Assembly (NCBI GenBank): GCA_949358305.1
Contig: OX442318.1
Location: 6,436,501 to 6,496,500, forward strand
Length of the DNA: 60,000 nucleotides
Source of the DNA: Strigamia acuminata
Lineage: Eukaryota; Arthropoda; Chilopoda; Geophilomorpha; Linotaeniidae
Direction: 5' to 3'
The notes beneath the pieces are model-generated. The model saw only the letters and a program-made list of their open reading frames with translations, had not been told where the DNA came from and did no database searches. Position 1 is the first letter of the stretch. Each line of letters starts with the position of its first letter. This document shows, in pieces, positions 32,378 to 42,253 of the stretch. The position numbers and the translations under genes are program-made.

Positions 32378-33312
32378 CGGCCAGGCCCCCATCCGCGTGG
32401 GCCGCTTCCGCGCCTCCATGATCAGCGGGAAATTACTCCCTCATCCGCGTAGTCCTCGCTCCCGCGCCGAATTAAAAAATAAATAAATAAATCAAAATGA
32501 TAAATGAAAGTAATACTTCTGCGCGGTTCCTAATCCGCGTTGGGTGCCAAACACCTCTCGCCCGTCAAAACAAAGAAAATGTCGCCAAAATCGGCAAAAA
32601 GCAACAAAACTTTGCCGACACAAATGCAGACGAGCGTCGGATGGTCAGATGAGGACAACGAAGATCCTCTGGGGAACGATCCTAGACAAGTGAATGCGCT
32701 TCCTGGTTCGCGTCCCGGGACAACATCGGTGTTGTTTGCGACGCATTTGCCCGGGACTATCGAGTTTGGGCTGCCCGCGGTCGATACGGACGACGCGGTG
32801 TTTAGTCGGAAGACGGTGATCGACTGATCGAGGCGGCGGATGGTTGGTCGGAGTCGGGGCAGAAGTTGGCGCCGCCAGATGAGTGGATGCGGCTGCGGTT
32901 GGATAAGTCGGAGTTGGGCGGGTTGCAGAGACAGTTTTTCATCAAGTGGTTTCGTTTTGTGCTCAAGTTGGTCGGTGGGGAGTTGAAGATGGACGAGAAG
33001 AGTTGTGCGGAGTTGGAGGCGGACGAAAGGCTGGCGAAGGGGTATTGCGATTGACGTGTCACGCCATTGTTAATGGGTTGGTGGTTAAGAATTTCTTTAT
33101 TCCACGCGGATTAGGGAATAAAAAACGACTTTATATTTTATATTCCATCGGTTTCTAATCCGCGCCTATTTAATTAATTAAATAGGGGCGGATTAGAAAC
33201 TGAGCGGAAGGGGGGTGGGGGAAATGGGACTACGCGGATTCGGGAGCCGCGTGTTGGGGAGCGTCGAAGGGGGATCGAGCGGATAGGGGTCACGCGGATG
33301 CGAACACAGCCC
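32378..33312. mobile_element. Element J: GC-rich insertion nested in element I
   Basis: It is flanked by the 8-bp duplication TTGCAACG (32,370-32,377 and 33,313-33,320). The left half has ATCCGCGT motifs and the right half the inverse ACGCGGAT, several each, giving foldback-like ends. The base composition is clearly more GC-rich than the surroundings. It carries a short coding-like segment (32,540-33,054). Confidence 0.6.
32540..33054 (+). pseudogene. Unrecognised coding-like segment in element J, one frameshift
   Basis: ATG at 32,540 (or 32,579) opens 95 codons ending at 32,827 (begins MGAKHLSPVKTKKMSPKSAK). A second frame continues from about 32,821 to 33,054 with EAADGWSESGQKLAPPDEWM and ends RLAKGYCD. 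The composition is similar on both sides, so a single frameshift near 32,821 likely splits one protein of about 170 residues. I recognise no domain. It could be a transposon-encoded accessory protein or a captured host exon. Confidence 0.4.
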
Positions 33313-33689
33313 TTGCAACGAATTAAAGTCGATTTGTAACGAATTCAAGTCGATTTATAACGAATTCAAGTTGATTTATAACAAATTCAAGTCGATTTAT
33401 AACGAATTCAAGTCGATTTATAACGAATTCAAGTTGGTTTTGATAATTTATAATGAATTTATATCAATTTTGATGATTTTTTGAAAAGATTTTGGTGAAT
33501 TTTTAAAATAATTTTGATAATTTTATGTTTAATTTTGTTTAATTTTTAATATTTGTGTCATAATAAAAATTGTATTGATTTCTGAAAATTTGTAAAAAAA
33601 TTAATTAATCATTTCAGGAAATTTTGGGTACCCAAATTGGGTACCCCATTTTGGGTGTACCCAGCGTTTTGTTCAGAGCCAATTCTATC

Positions 33690-34541
33690 TGCATAATGTT
33701 GGATAATTGTAAATTTTAGAACCCAAACATTTATATTTTTCAGTTAGTTAAATAATTAATCTGTTTTTAACATAGGATACAACCCACATCCAGATGTGCA
33801 TAGCACGAAAAAGGCGTAGACGAAGACAACGAAATGTAGGACTACGTTGGCCAACAGGTAATTAATTGTTAGTAGTTCCTAATCAAATGTTAGTGTGCAT
33901 TGCTAGCCATGGTCGGTCATTTTTGGCTTCTTTAATTGTGTGCATCTACCCACGGCTGTGGGTTAGTTAAATAATTAAAGCACACATTTAAAGCTTAACT
34001 GATAGTCCAAATCGTTTTGAAAACATCCTGTGAACACCAAGACCCAAACTTTTTTAGCAGAAAGATATATTTTGAGGTGAAATGATGCACTTTGAAGTGA
34101 AATAATACACTTTTATACTCTGGCCATGTGTAAGTTTGGCCTAACTCCGAGCCTCATAACTCACTCTGTGCTGCCACCAGGAAAATAGTTCAGAGTTTAT
34201 TGCTTGCTTCTTCCAGAAATCTTAGAACGTTCGCTTACTATTTTCAATAGATCGGTTGCAATCCTGGTGTTTGGATCTATTTTCTTGTATCACTACACCA
34301 GAGAAAAGGCTCGGAGTTAGGCCAAACTTACACATGGCCAGAGTATAGGTGGAAAAAATAATGCATTTTCTGAGAGTGGATTTTTAAAGTTGATTTTCTG
34401 AGAAAGTAGAATGGATTATCAGAGAAAAAATGCAGTATGTTCCGGAGCTATAACTCCCATGACAGGAAGGATTCATTCACGTTTGCCCCCTTTTTCCAGA
34501 GCACGGGTTCTGCACCCAGTATAGGTTCGCCACTGACCGAG
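33690..34541. repeat. Distal duplicated 5' flank of L5
   Basis: This is homologous to 25,980-26,598 and 51,960-52,400. It carries a small inserted miniature element at 34,118-34,343. No gene is visible. Confidence 0.5.
34118..34343. mobile_element. Miniature element with 34-bp perfect inverted ends
   Basis: The ends CTCTGGCCATGTGTAAGTTT and the exact inverse extend over about 34 bp (through TAACTCCGAGCC), flanked by TATA on both sides. The homologous flank at 26,361-26,420 lacks the insert. There is no coding capacity. Confidence 0.75.
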
Positions 34542-34544
34542 ATA

Positions 34545-35570
34545 CCCGGTGGCCCACATAAAACCGACCCGACAATAGAAGGAGGGTTATGAAGGGTGTC
34601 TCAAAAAAATGTATACACGCACAAAATTAAATATACATAAATCATTAGCTGTGGGCAAGGTTGTTTAATTGATGTTGCTAGTGCAGTTTTTTTCTGCTCT
34701 TTCGTTTGGTGTTTATTTTTTGACGATCCGAGCTTTGTTCTCGAGATATTTGCGATTTTAATCAATCATTGTCCGAATTTGCCAAGTTTGATTGCATTAG
34801 TCATTCCTGAATTTTGGGGAACTTTTTGAATCTCTTCAATGGTATTTGTCTGGATTTCTTCAGATGTACCAGTACGAGATTTTGCTTGATTTTATGAGAT
34901 TTTGTGAAATTGTGCTTGATTTTATGAGATTTTGTGAAATTGTGCTTGATTTTATCAGATTTTGTGAAATTGTGCTTGATTTTATGAGATTTTGTGAAAT
35001 TGTGCTTGATTTTATGAGATTTTGTAAAATTGTGCTTGATTTTATGAGATTTTGTGAAATTGTGCTTGATTTTGTGAAATTGTGCTTGATTTTGTGAAAT
35101 TGTGCTTGATTCTGTGAGATTTTATTACATTTTTTGAGATTTTGCTAAAGTAAAGTCGTATGGTACCAAAAAAGTGTTACATGTACCGTACCAGTCCCAC
35201 AAATTGCGGTATTTTTTTCAGCAGTAACGATACGGGTACTGTGTACCTGTACCCGTATTGAAGAAATCCACAAAATTACCACAAAATCTGAAATTCATGC
35301 TGACTACACAGTGACATCAAACTTAGAAAATGCGGACAAAAATTGATAAAAAATGCAAATATCTCGAGAACGAAAGCTCGGATGGTCAAAAACTAAACAC
35401 CAAACGAAAGAGCGAAAAAAAACTGCATTAGAAACGTTAATTAAACAACACTGCCCACAGCTAATGATTAATGTATATTTAATTTTGTGAGTGTGTTTAT
35501 TTTTTTGAATCACCCTTCGTAACCCTCCTTGTACAAGTATTGTCGGGCCTGTTTTATGTGGGCCAGCCGG
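34545..35570. mobile_element. Foldback element G2 with 30-bp minisatellite centre
   Basis: Arms of about 330 bp start CCCGGTGGCCCACATAAAA and end with the near-inverse TTTTATGTGGGCCAGCCGG, next to TA on both sides. The uninterrupted host text (GACCGAAATATTACTACTTT) is at 52,367-52,386. The centre (34,882-35,115) is TTGATTTTATGAGATTTTGT plus GAAATTGTGC, a 30-bp unit repeated about six times with a shorter variant after it. Confidence 0.75.
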
Positions 35571-35898
35571 TATTACTACTTTGGGCGTGCAGTGTGATTG
35601 GAATGAGTGAACAATTTTGCTGGGTGAATATTTGCAGATCTATGAGAAATCAGGGCAGTGCTTGGAAATTCGCGAAATTGTGGCACATAAACTCCAGCTG
35701 CTGGAGATATTGTAGAAGATATTATTTTTCTTTCTTTTTGGTGTAAATAACAAAGCCTTGTGTGGAATGCATTATAGAACTTTTATTACTATCACCCCGC
35801 AAAACAAATTCAAATATGTAACTTAAATTTTAAAGGATAGTAACCAGCAAATATAGAACAATTACACTTGCGCTGAGCTGAGGTGAATGATTGCTTAT
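35571..35898 (-). pseudogene. Decayed exon-1 relic of the lipocalin-like family
   Basis: Near 35,655-35,705 the minus strand resembles the REFPG part of exon 1 (AATTTCGCGAATTTCCAAGC). No frame is maintained. The rest of the stretch to 35,898 is unrecognised. Confidence 0.35.
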
Positions 35899-35953
35899 TC
35901 AATGGCTGGATTTTTCCTCGCGAGGTGGATAAGTTCATTTGTCGTGTATTTTA

Positions 35954-36979
35954 CAAGGGGAGAGCACCAATAAGCTATCACAGATTGTTGTAATATTAAA
36001 CAAGAAGGATTGTTATATCATGCTGAATGAGACCCTAAAATAATTTCATTCCATGAACAGCCAACAATGCAAACAATGAGCTGAAAGTTGGCACTATTTT
36101 GTCTGTGTATACATCAAATCTGAGCAATCAGGCCTAGTGTATGAATACTGTAAACAACAGTTGCTAGGTAAAAAATAGTTCCAAGATCCAAGTTCAATTT
36201 TACCATTTGAGATTCAATGATGTCATTTCCTCTTTTGATATCACATGACATATGACATCAGAACTTCGTTCAACAACATGACTGTCTTCATGAAGACAAT
36301 AATAGTTTGTAGTGGTGGTTCAGTGGTTAAGGCAATGGACCAGGAATCTTTCCACACAGGTTCAAATCCTGTTGGGTGTGAAAATTTTTACATTTATTTT
36401 TTGTTAAATTTTAGCAGTTATTTTAATGTTTGTAATTTTATATTTGTTAAAAAATTAAAATTAACCAAATTAAAATTTTCTGGAAACAAATATAAAATTA
36501 CAAACATTAAAATAACTGCTAAAATTTAACAAAAAATAAATGTAAATATATTCACACCCAACAGGATTTGAACCTGTGTGGAAAGATTCCTGGTCCATTG
36601 CCTTAACCACTGAACCACCACTACAAACTATTATTGTCTTCATGAAGACAGTCATGTTGTTGAACAAAGTTCTGATGTCATATGTCATGTGATATCAAAA
36701 GAGGAAATGACATCATTGAATCTCAAATGATAAAATTGAACTTGGATCTTGGAACTATTTTTTACCTAGCAACTGTTGTTTACAGTATTCATACACTAGG
36801 CCTGATTGCTCAGATTTGATGTATACACAGACAAAATAGTGCCAACTTTCAGCTCATTGTTTGCATTGTTGGCTGTTCATGGAATGAAATTATTTTAGGG
36901 TCTCATTCAGCATGATATAACAATCCTTCTTGTTTAATATTACAACAATCTGTGATAGCTTATTGGTGCTCTCCCCTTG
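35954..36979. mobile_element. 1-kb near-perfect palindrome with tRNA-like box A and box B in each arm
   Basis: Ends CAAGGGGAGAGCACCAATAA and its inverse are flanked by TTA on both sides (35,951-35,953; 36,980-36,982). The arms are about 490 bp and nearly identical, around a spacer of about 35 bp near 36,465. Each arm has TGGTTCAGTGG (36,316-36,326; inverse 36,607-36,617) and GGTTCAAATCC (36,359-36,369; inverse 36,564-36,574). These match the internal box A and box B of tRNA genes with the right spacing. A TTA duplication fits PIF/Harbinger-type miniature elements. The mirrored ORFs in each arm are incidental. Confidence 0.8.
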
Positions 36980-37160
36980 TTAGTTAGATCAGTTTTAATT
37001 CCGGAACTTTTTGTCTTTTGAATTACTGGATTAATTGTATCAGTAATTCTTGGAACAGCTGTTAAATCACGAACACCAACTACAAGACCCTCTAGAAGTA
37101 AAAAACAAAATTTTTAAACTCAATAAAACATCGAATTTTGAACACGTTGAATGAATTCTT

Positions 37161-37600
37161 AAGCCTAGTTCACATGGATGCGTTGCTGCATCAGCTTCAA
37201 CGCACAAGCATGAAGTAGAACGCGCAAGCATCAAGCATGTGCCATCGCGCATTGTCAACGCAGCAACAAACAACGCATGCCCGTTCACATGTTCACATTG
37301 TTTTGACAAACAAAAAGGAATATGCGAGTTGTTTGTAGCTGTAGCCATTTTTGTTGACAATGAATAGTGACATGTAGCAGCGCCGTATCACCTAGCGGGA
37401 TATTCTGGCAACTAAACTTCATTGCTGCGTTGAAGTTGAAAATTTTCAACTCGTGCGTTGTGCGTTACGACGCACGAAATCACAACGCGCTTCAGTCAAC
37501 GCGCGTTGGCGCTGCATACCCGTTCACATGCAACGCATGTGACGAAGCAGTTTTGGTACGATAACGCATGCGTTAACGCATCCATGTGAACTAGCCTTTA
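37161..37600. mobile_element. Miniature foldback element in L6
   Basis: The ends AAGCCTAGTTCACATGGATG and the inverse CATCCATGTGAACTAGCCTT bracket about 440 bp rich in AACGCATGCG- and AACGCGC-type motifs. There is no coding capacity. It lies between exons 5 and 4 of the L6 pseudogene. Confidence 0.65.
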
Positions 37601-38074
37601 CCTTTGTGAGTCGGTTCTCCTTCACATTCAGCTAAAATATAAATAAATCGTCATCCACAAAGAGGAATTGTTCCTCTAGCTGAAAATAAACAAGGATATC
37701 AGCAGAAATTTTTAGCTCACAATTGGGTTGCTGAAGTTTTTCTTACAATCTGCATCAGAGTCTGTTGTGTAAATGGTTGCCCCTTTGTATAATGGAGTCA
37801 GTTGTGAACTTTTAGTTTTCAATGTACTGAGAAAAAGAAAGTTTCAAATAGGCAGGATTGAATAGTAGCGTTGAGAAATATTTAAATGAACAAGAAATAC
37901 CCGTCTTCATTAACTGTCAAGAGAATATTAAGAAAGTCCATATTGTCATAACTGAAATCAAAAATCTCACAGGTCAAGGTTTTTGCTTGTTTTGATAAAT
38001 TGCTCTTGTCCATTTGTTGAAGACGCGCAAAAGTAAAAGAAAAAGACGAAAAACGCAAATCTAATAAACGACAT

Positions 38075-39060
38075 TACTGAGTTATGTTGAACGAGATGGA
38101 TGCAACCTGGCTGCGTGTAACGAGTCGTTGAATAATGATTTCTTCGTCTATCACGCACTTTTTCACTAATTTTTACGACTTCTAACAGATGCGAAATTTT
38201 AAACTCTTAATTATGTCATTAAATTGACAATGCAATAATTAGTTGTGAATACTCAATTTAATACATTTTGAAGTTATAGAAAGTAGTTTCTATACTTGGA
38301 TAAGTTTAAAATATTTAGAATTTAAAATATGAAATCTGAAAATAAGGAGGCACCAAGTACACATGAATAAACAGCAAAATTTTAGGCGTTAAAAGGTGGA
38401 AAATTACAATTTTGTAGGTGTGAAATATTTCAGGACATTTCTAGGTCTGGAATTCTTGGAGGAGATTTTGGTGGGAATTTCTACAGTAGCTATTCTAGCT
38501 TGAGTTTGCCATTTAAGCTGGTATTAAGCCAAAAGCAGGTGAAGTGAGCTTGTAACTGACTCCCTCTTTAAACTTGTACTAGCAAGCATTGGAATTTTAA
38601 TTTTACCCGCTCCCTTGTGTTACCACCTTTAGTCTTGATACTGTCCGTCCGCTCTCACCTCTCAAAATATCTCAACACACAAATGTTTTTTCAATGTTGT
38701 TAAAATGTTGTACAAAACACATTGACAACTTTGACAAACAGTGATTTCTCACTATAGTGGAGTTGAAATAAAAAAAAAAACATCGTGATCCACAAAGCGG
38801 AATGCTCCTTTAACTGAAAATAAACGAGGGTTATTCGGCAGAAATTTTCAGCTCACAATTGGGTTGCTGGAGTTTTTCTTGCAACTTGCATTTAACTCTA
38901 ATGCATAAATGTTTCCATATGAGTTTATTAGTCAGTTTTGAATGTTTAATTTTAAATTTACTGAGAAAAAGAAAGGTTCAGATAGGCAGGATTGAATAGT
39001 AGCGTTGAGAAATATTTAAAAAATATTTAAAATATTTAAAATATTTAAGATATTTAAAAT
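38075..39060 (-). pseudogene. 5' flank of L6 and second divergent relic (left part)
   Basis: The segment 38,430-38,760 duplicates 28,040-28,340. The segment 38,730-39,010 has decayed exon 4 and exon 3 pieces like those at 28,340-28,480. Its continuation (exon 2 piece) is at 40,280-40,330 on the other side of the Tc1-like element. No open frame is visible. Confidence 0.4.
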
Positions 39061-39061
39061 A

Positions 39062-40251
39062 AGGTGCGGCACAAAAAATTATGAACACGTGAAATTTGTT
39101 TGTTTTGAATTGATCTCGTCATTTTATGGTTTTCTAACCTATTCCAATCGTTTTTTCACATCAAAATAAGCAAGAAACCTTGTTTTTTAACATGAAAACT
39201 TTTATTTTTCTCTCGTAATCAACTAAAATGAAAAAACACCCTGGTTCAAAAAATTATGAACAGTTGGTTAACAATGATTTATGACAATGTAGGCAATGAT
39301 TTAGTACCATTTAATACCAAATAAAGTTACCCTACTTTAGTATAACTATGTACACCCTGTCTAACATGGAATTAATTAGTGATTTTAATGTGGTGTTAAC
39401 ATGGTCTGCGACGCATTTTCCATTTGACTGTTAATAAAAATCAGTCTGCTCGAAAAATTGCTAATGAATTGAGTGTAAATGTATAAAATACCACATTTAC
39501 TTGAGTTTTGAAGAAGAATGACAGTAGTAAGTAGATGAAAAAGAAGGCAAAACCCCTCCTAAAAAAAAGCACAACTGAGACAGATTAAAGTGGGCAAAAA
39601 AATATCAAACCTGGGATGCAGAATGGAGAAAAATAATTTTCTGGGATGAAAAAAGTTCAACCTTAATGACCCAGATGGCAAGAAATACTATTGGCATAAT
39701 TTAAATAAAGAAGAGGAGTATTTTTCAAAGGTCTTCTTTGTGCTTCCTTATTAGGAAGGGTTTTGCCTTCTTTTTCATCTACTTACTACTGTCATTCTTC
39801 TTCAAAACTCAAGTAAATGTGGTATTTTATACATTTACACTCAATTCATTAGCAATTTTTCGAGCAGACTGATTTTTATTTACAGTTAAATGGAAAATGC
39901 GTCGCAGACCATGTTAACACCACATTAAAATCACTAATTAATTCCATGTTAGACAGGGTGTACATAGTTATACTAAAGTAGGGTAACTTTATTTGATATT
40001 AAATGGTACTAAATCATTGCCTACATTGTCATAAATCATTGTTAACCAACTGTTCATAATTTTTTGAACCAGGGTGTTTTTTCACTTTAGTTGATTACGA
40101 GAGAAAAATAAAAGTTTCTATGTTAAAAAACAAGGTTTCTTGCTTATTTTGATGTGAAAAAACGATTGGAATGGGTTAGAAAACCATAAAATGACGAGAT
40201 CAATTCAAAACGAACAAATTTCACGTGTTCATAATTTTTTGTGCCGCACCT
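39062..40251. mobile_element. Tc1-like element with about 490-bp inverted arms and transposase relic
   Basis: The ends AGGTGCGGCACAAAAAATTA and the exact inverse are flanked by TA (39,060-39,061; 40,252-40,253), the Tc1/mariner signature. The arms extend to about 39,550 and 39,770. The centre (39,590-39,740) still encodes a Tc1/Tc3-type transposase piece, FWDEK then DPDGKKYYWH, with a frameshift between. The conserved second-Asp region is visible but the remainder is lost. It interrupts the relic copy continuing at 40,280. Confidence 0.85.
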
Positions 40252-41954
40252 TATTTAAAATATTTAAAAAAAAAAAAAAAATTATTAACTGTCGAGAAGA
40301 TATTAAGGACACCATGTAGGACAACAAGTAATTGATGTGCAGTTTAAGTTTATTTTATTTCGTAATTTTTTTTAAATTACAAAGGAAAAATAAACCATTA
40401 AAATTATTATTGGTTATTATTATTGGTTATTATTGGTAATTATTGGTTATTTATTGAATGGATTACTGCGTGGGTCTGGGTAACGACAGTTTTTGTGGTT
40501 TATTTTAGTTTTGTCCGAATCAAATCCTATTGCAGATCGTTGCAGATCGTTAGCAATAGACTCAATCTTTTTAAATGTTGAGGTAGCAATATCTAAATTA
40601 CGAACACCAACCATAAGACCCTCTAGAAATAAAGATAAATTATTAAAATTTATTGTATGTAAATATCTGGCAATAACTTTTGAAATATTAGCCAAAAAAA
40701 GGACTTTTAAGAACATGTAAATGAAAACTTATTGTAATGACTCCCATTTTCTTTACATCCAACGAAAGCGTGAACATAGAACTCGTTATCCACGTCTTCA
40801 AATGTTGCCGTAACTGAAAAGAAATATTTTTCTATATTAGAAATTTTATTGGAATAAAAGAATAATTCGCTCACATGTTGCATTCGAATGATATAGATAT
40901 TGACTCTCACCTATAGCGTAAACGTAATTACGCCCTTTTATAGGAATCAGTTCTAAGTTTGATTTTTTCAATTCACTAATAATTTTTTTTTAAAATCAAA
41001 AGTATAGATATACTGTATGAATCACTATGAATATGTAGTGTATATATTTTTCTTACCCATTTTCATAAAATGTTAAAAAGTTGTGTAGATTTCCTTCCCG
41101 GTCAAAAAAATAATCCCGAACTTCACAGGTAATAGTTTGTGCTTTTGCTGGTAGAAGGCCAGTTTCAACGGTGTACCATCTGCCTTCAGTCTATTATAAG
41201 TAATGAAACTATCATGTTAGGGAATGTATTTCCAAAATAAATTATTTCCTTTCTTTTGGGTTTCCTCTCTTCCACCGAATAAAGTGTCCTAACTGAGGAT
41301 TAGCTTTGTTGCCTCAATAGTTTTAGGTTACAAAGCTGAGTAGACTAACGTTCAATCCTTTTTTTCTCAAAACTTTTCAGTAATAGATAATTTTTTTAAG
41401 AACAGTTCTAGGACTAATTAGATGGTGCTATACAACTTTCTAATTCACTTTTTCTTTCTATCTGTCACGGTTCTCGAGTTACAATATGGATGACATTGAA
41501 GATGACCTCTAAGGTCAAGTTGGATGTCGTAATTGGATTTCCCCCAAAATTAAATTTAAAATTAAATTTTAAGTATTTAGAAATTTTTTAACAGAAAAAT
41601 GTATTTTCAAGCAAGAAAATGCATTTGGTGGCGGAAAAATATATTTTGATCGAAATAAATTGTATTTTGAGGTGAAAAACCCCCTTGATCTCTAATGACA
41701 GGTAGGCCCCTTTCATATCTCAGATATATTCAATTTGGTATTCTGCGCCCAGTAAATCCGCCACTAAATGAAATATTACTACTTTGGGTGTATAATACAT
41801 ACCAGTTGTATGAAATTAATATTTACCATTTTTCGTGTACGTGGCACTTTTGCATCAGGAAGTGCAGGACACAGGCCTGGAAATTCGCGAAATTGTGATA
41901 CAAAATCTTCAACTGGAGTGACCTCTGCTTGTCCAATCGTAAAAGATACGCAAA

Positions 41955-42127
41955 TGTGGTGTTGTGATGTCGAGCATGATCACCAGGGGGCGATCATGGT
42001 CGGCAAGTTTATATAAGCTTGTAACACGTGACCGCAAGGTCACTTTCTCTAGAGTTGATGAGTAATAAAGATGCATCGTCGTTACTGCTAAAGCTGTGTA
42101 TTATTTAATGGACATAACGACATTACA
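41955..42127 (+). repeat. 5' LTR of the complete Ty3/gypsy element
   Basis: 173 bp, with TG...CA ends, a TATATAAG box-like sequence near 42,011, and AATAAAG near 42,064. It reads identical to 46,519-46,691. Confidence 0.9.
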
Positions 42128-42253
42128 TTTGGCGACGAGGAATTGTGGACTATTAGTGTGTTTGTGAACATTTTGGGACGGTTTGTGGACGTTTTGGGAC
42201 GGTTTGTGAACATTTTAAATACTTTGTCGTTTGTTTTTTTGAGTGGAGCCAAG

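Larger units (their letters stand above)
32015..33680. mobile_element. Inverted-repeat element I with 9-bp target duplication
   Basis: The ends GGCTCTGAACAAAACGCAGG and the inverse match over about 50 bp, including GGGTACCCAATTTGGGTACC. The flanking duplication is AATTCTATC (32,006-32,014 and 33,681-33,689), which fits a MULE/FB-type insertion. The interior holds a 21-bp tandem repeat (AACGAATTCAAGTCGATTTA, 33,318-33,430) and the nested GC-rich element J. Confidence 0.75.
35899..38074 (-). pseudogene. L6: degenerate divergent lipocalin-like copy with palindrome in exon 5
   Basis: The signal peptide MSFIRFAFFVFFFYFC starts at ATG 38,072-38,074, but the CP and GRWY segments are missing and the frame fuses directly to a decayed exon 2 (TCEIFDFSYDN, near 37,950). 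Exon 3 (near 37,715-37,835) and exon 4 (near 37,605-37,665, frameshifted before its cysteine) follow. Exon 5 runs from about 37,093 to the palindrome at 36,979, resumes at 35,953 and ends at TGA 35,899-35,901. At the place of the final conserved cysteine there is a TGA. A miniature element (37,161-37,600) lies between exons 5 and 4. Confidence 0.55.

Noticed and set aside
36310-36385. A functional tRNA gene
   Set aside because: Box A, box B and the T-arm are good, but the acceptor stem halves do not pair and the anticodon arm is poor. It is mirrored in a palindrome, so I call it tRNA-derived.
36245-36688. Two nearly identical ORFs on opposite strands
   Set aside because: They are the same sequence in the two arms of the palindrome, with no independent coding evidence.
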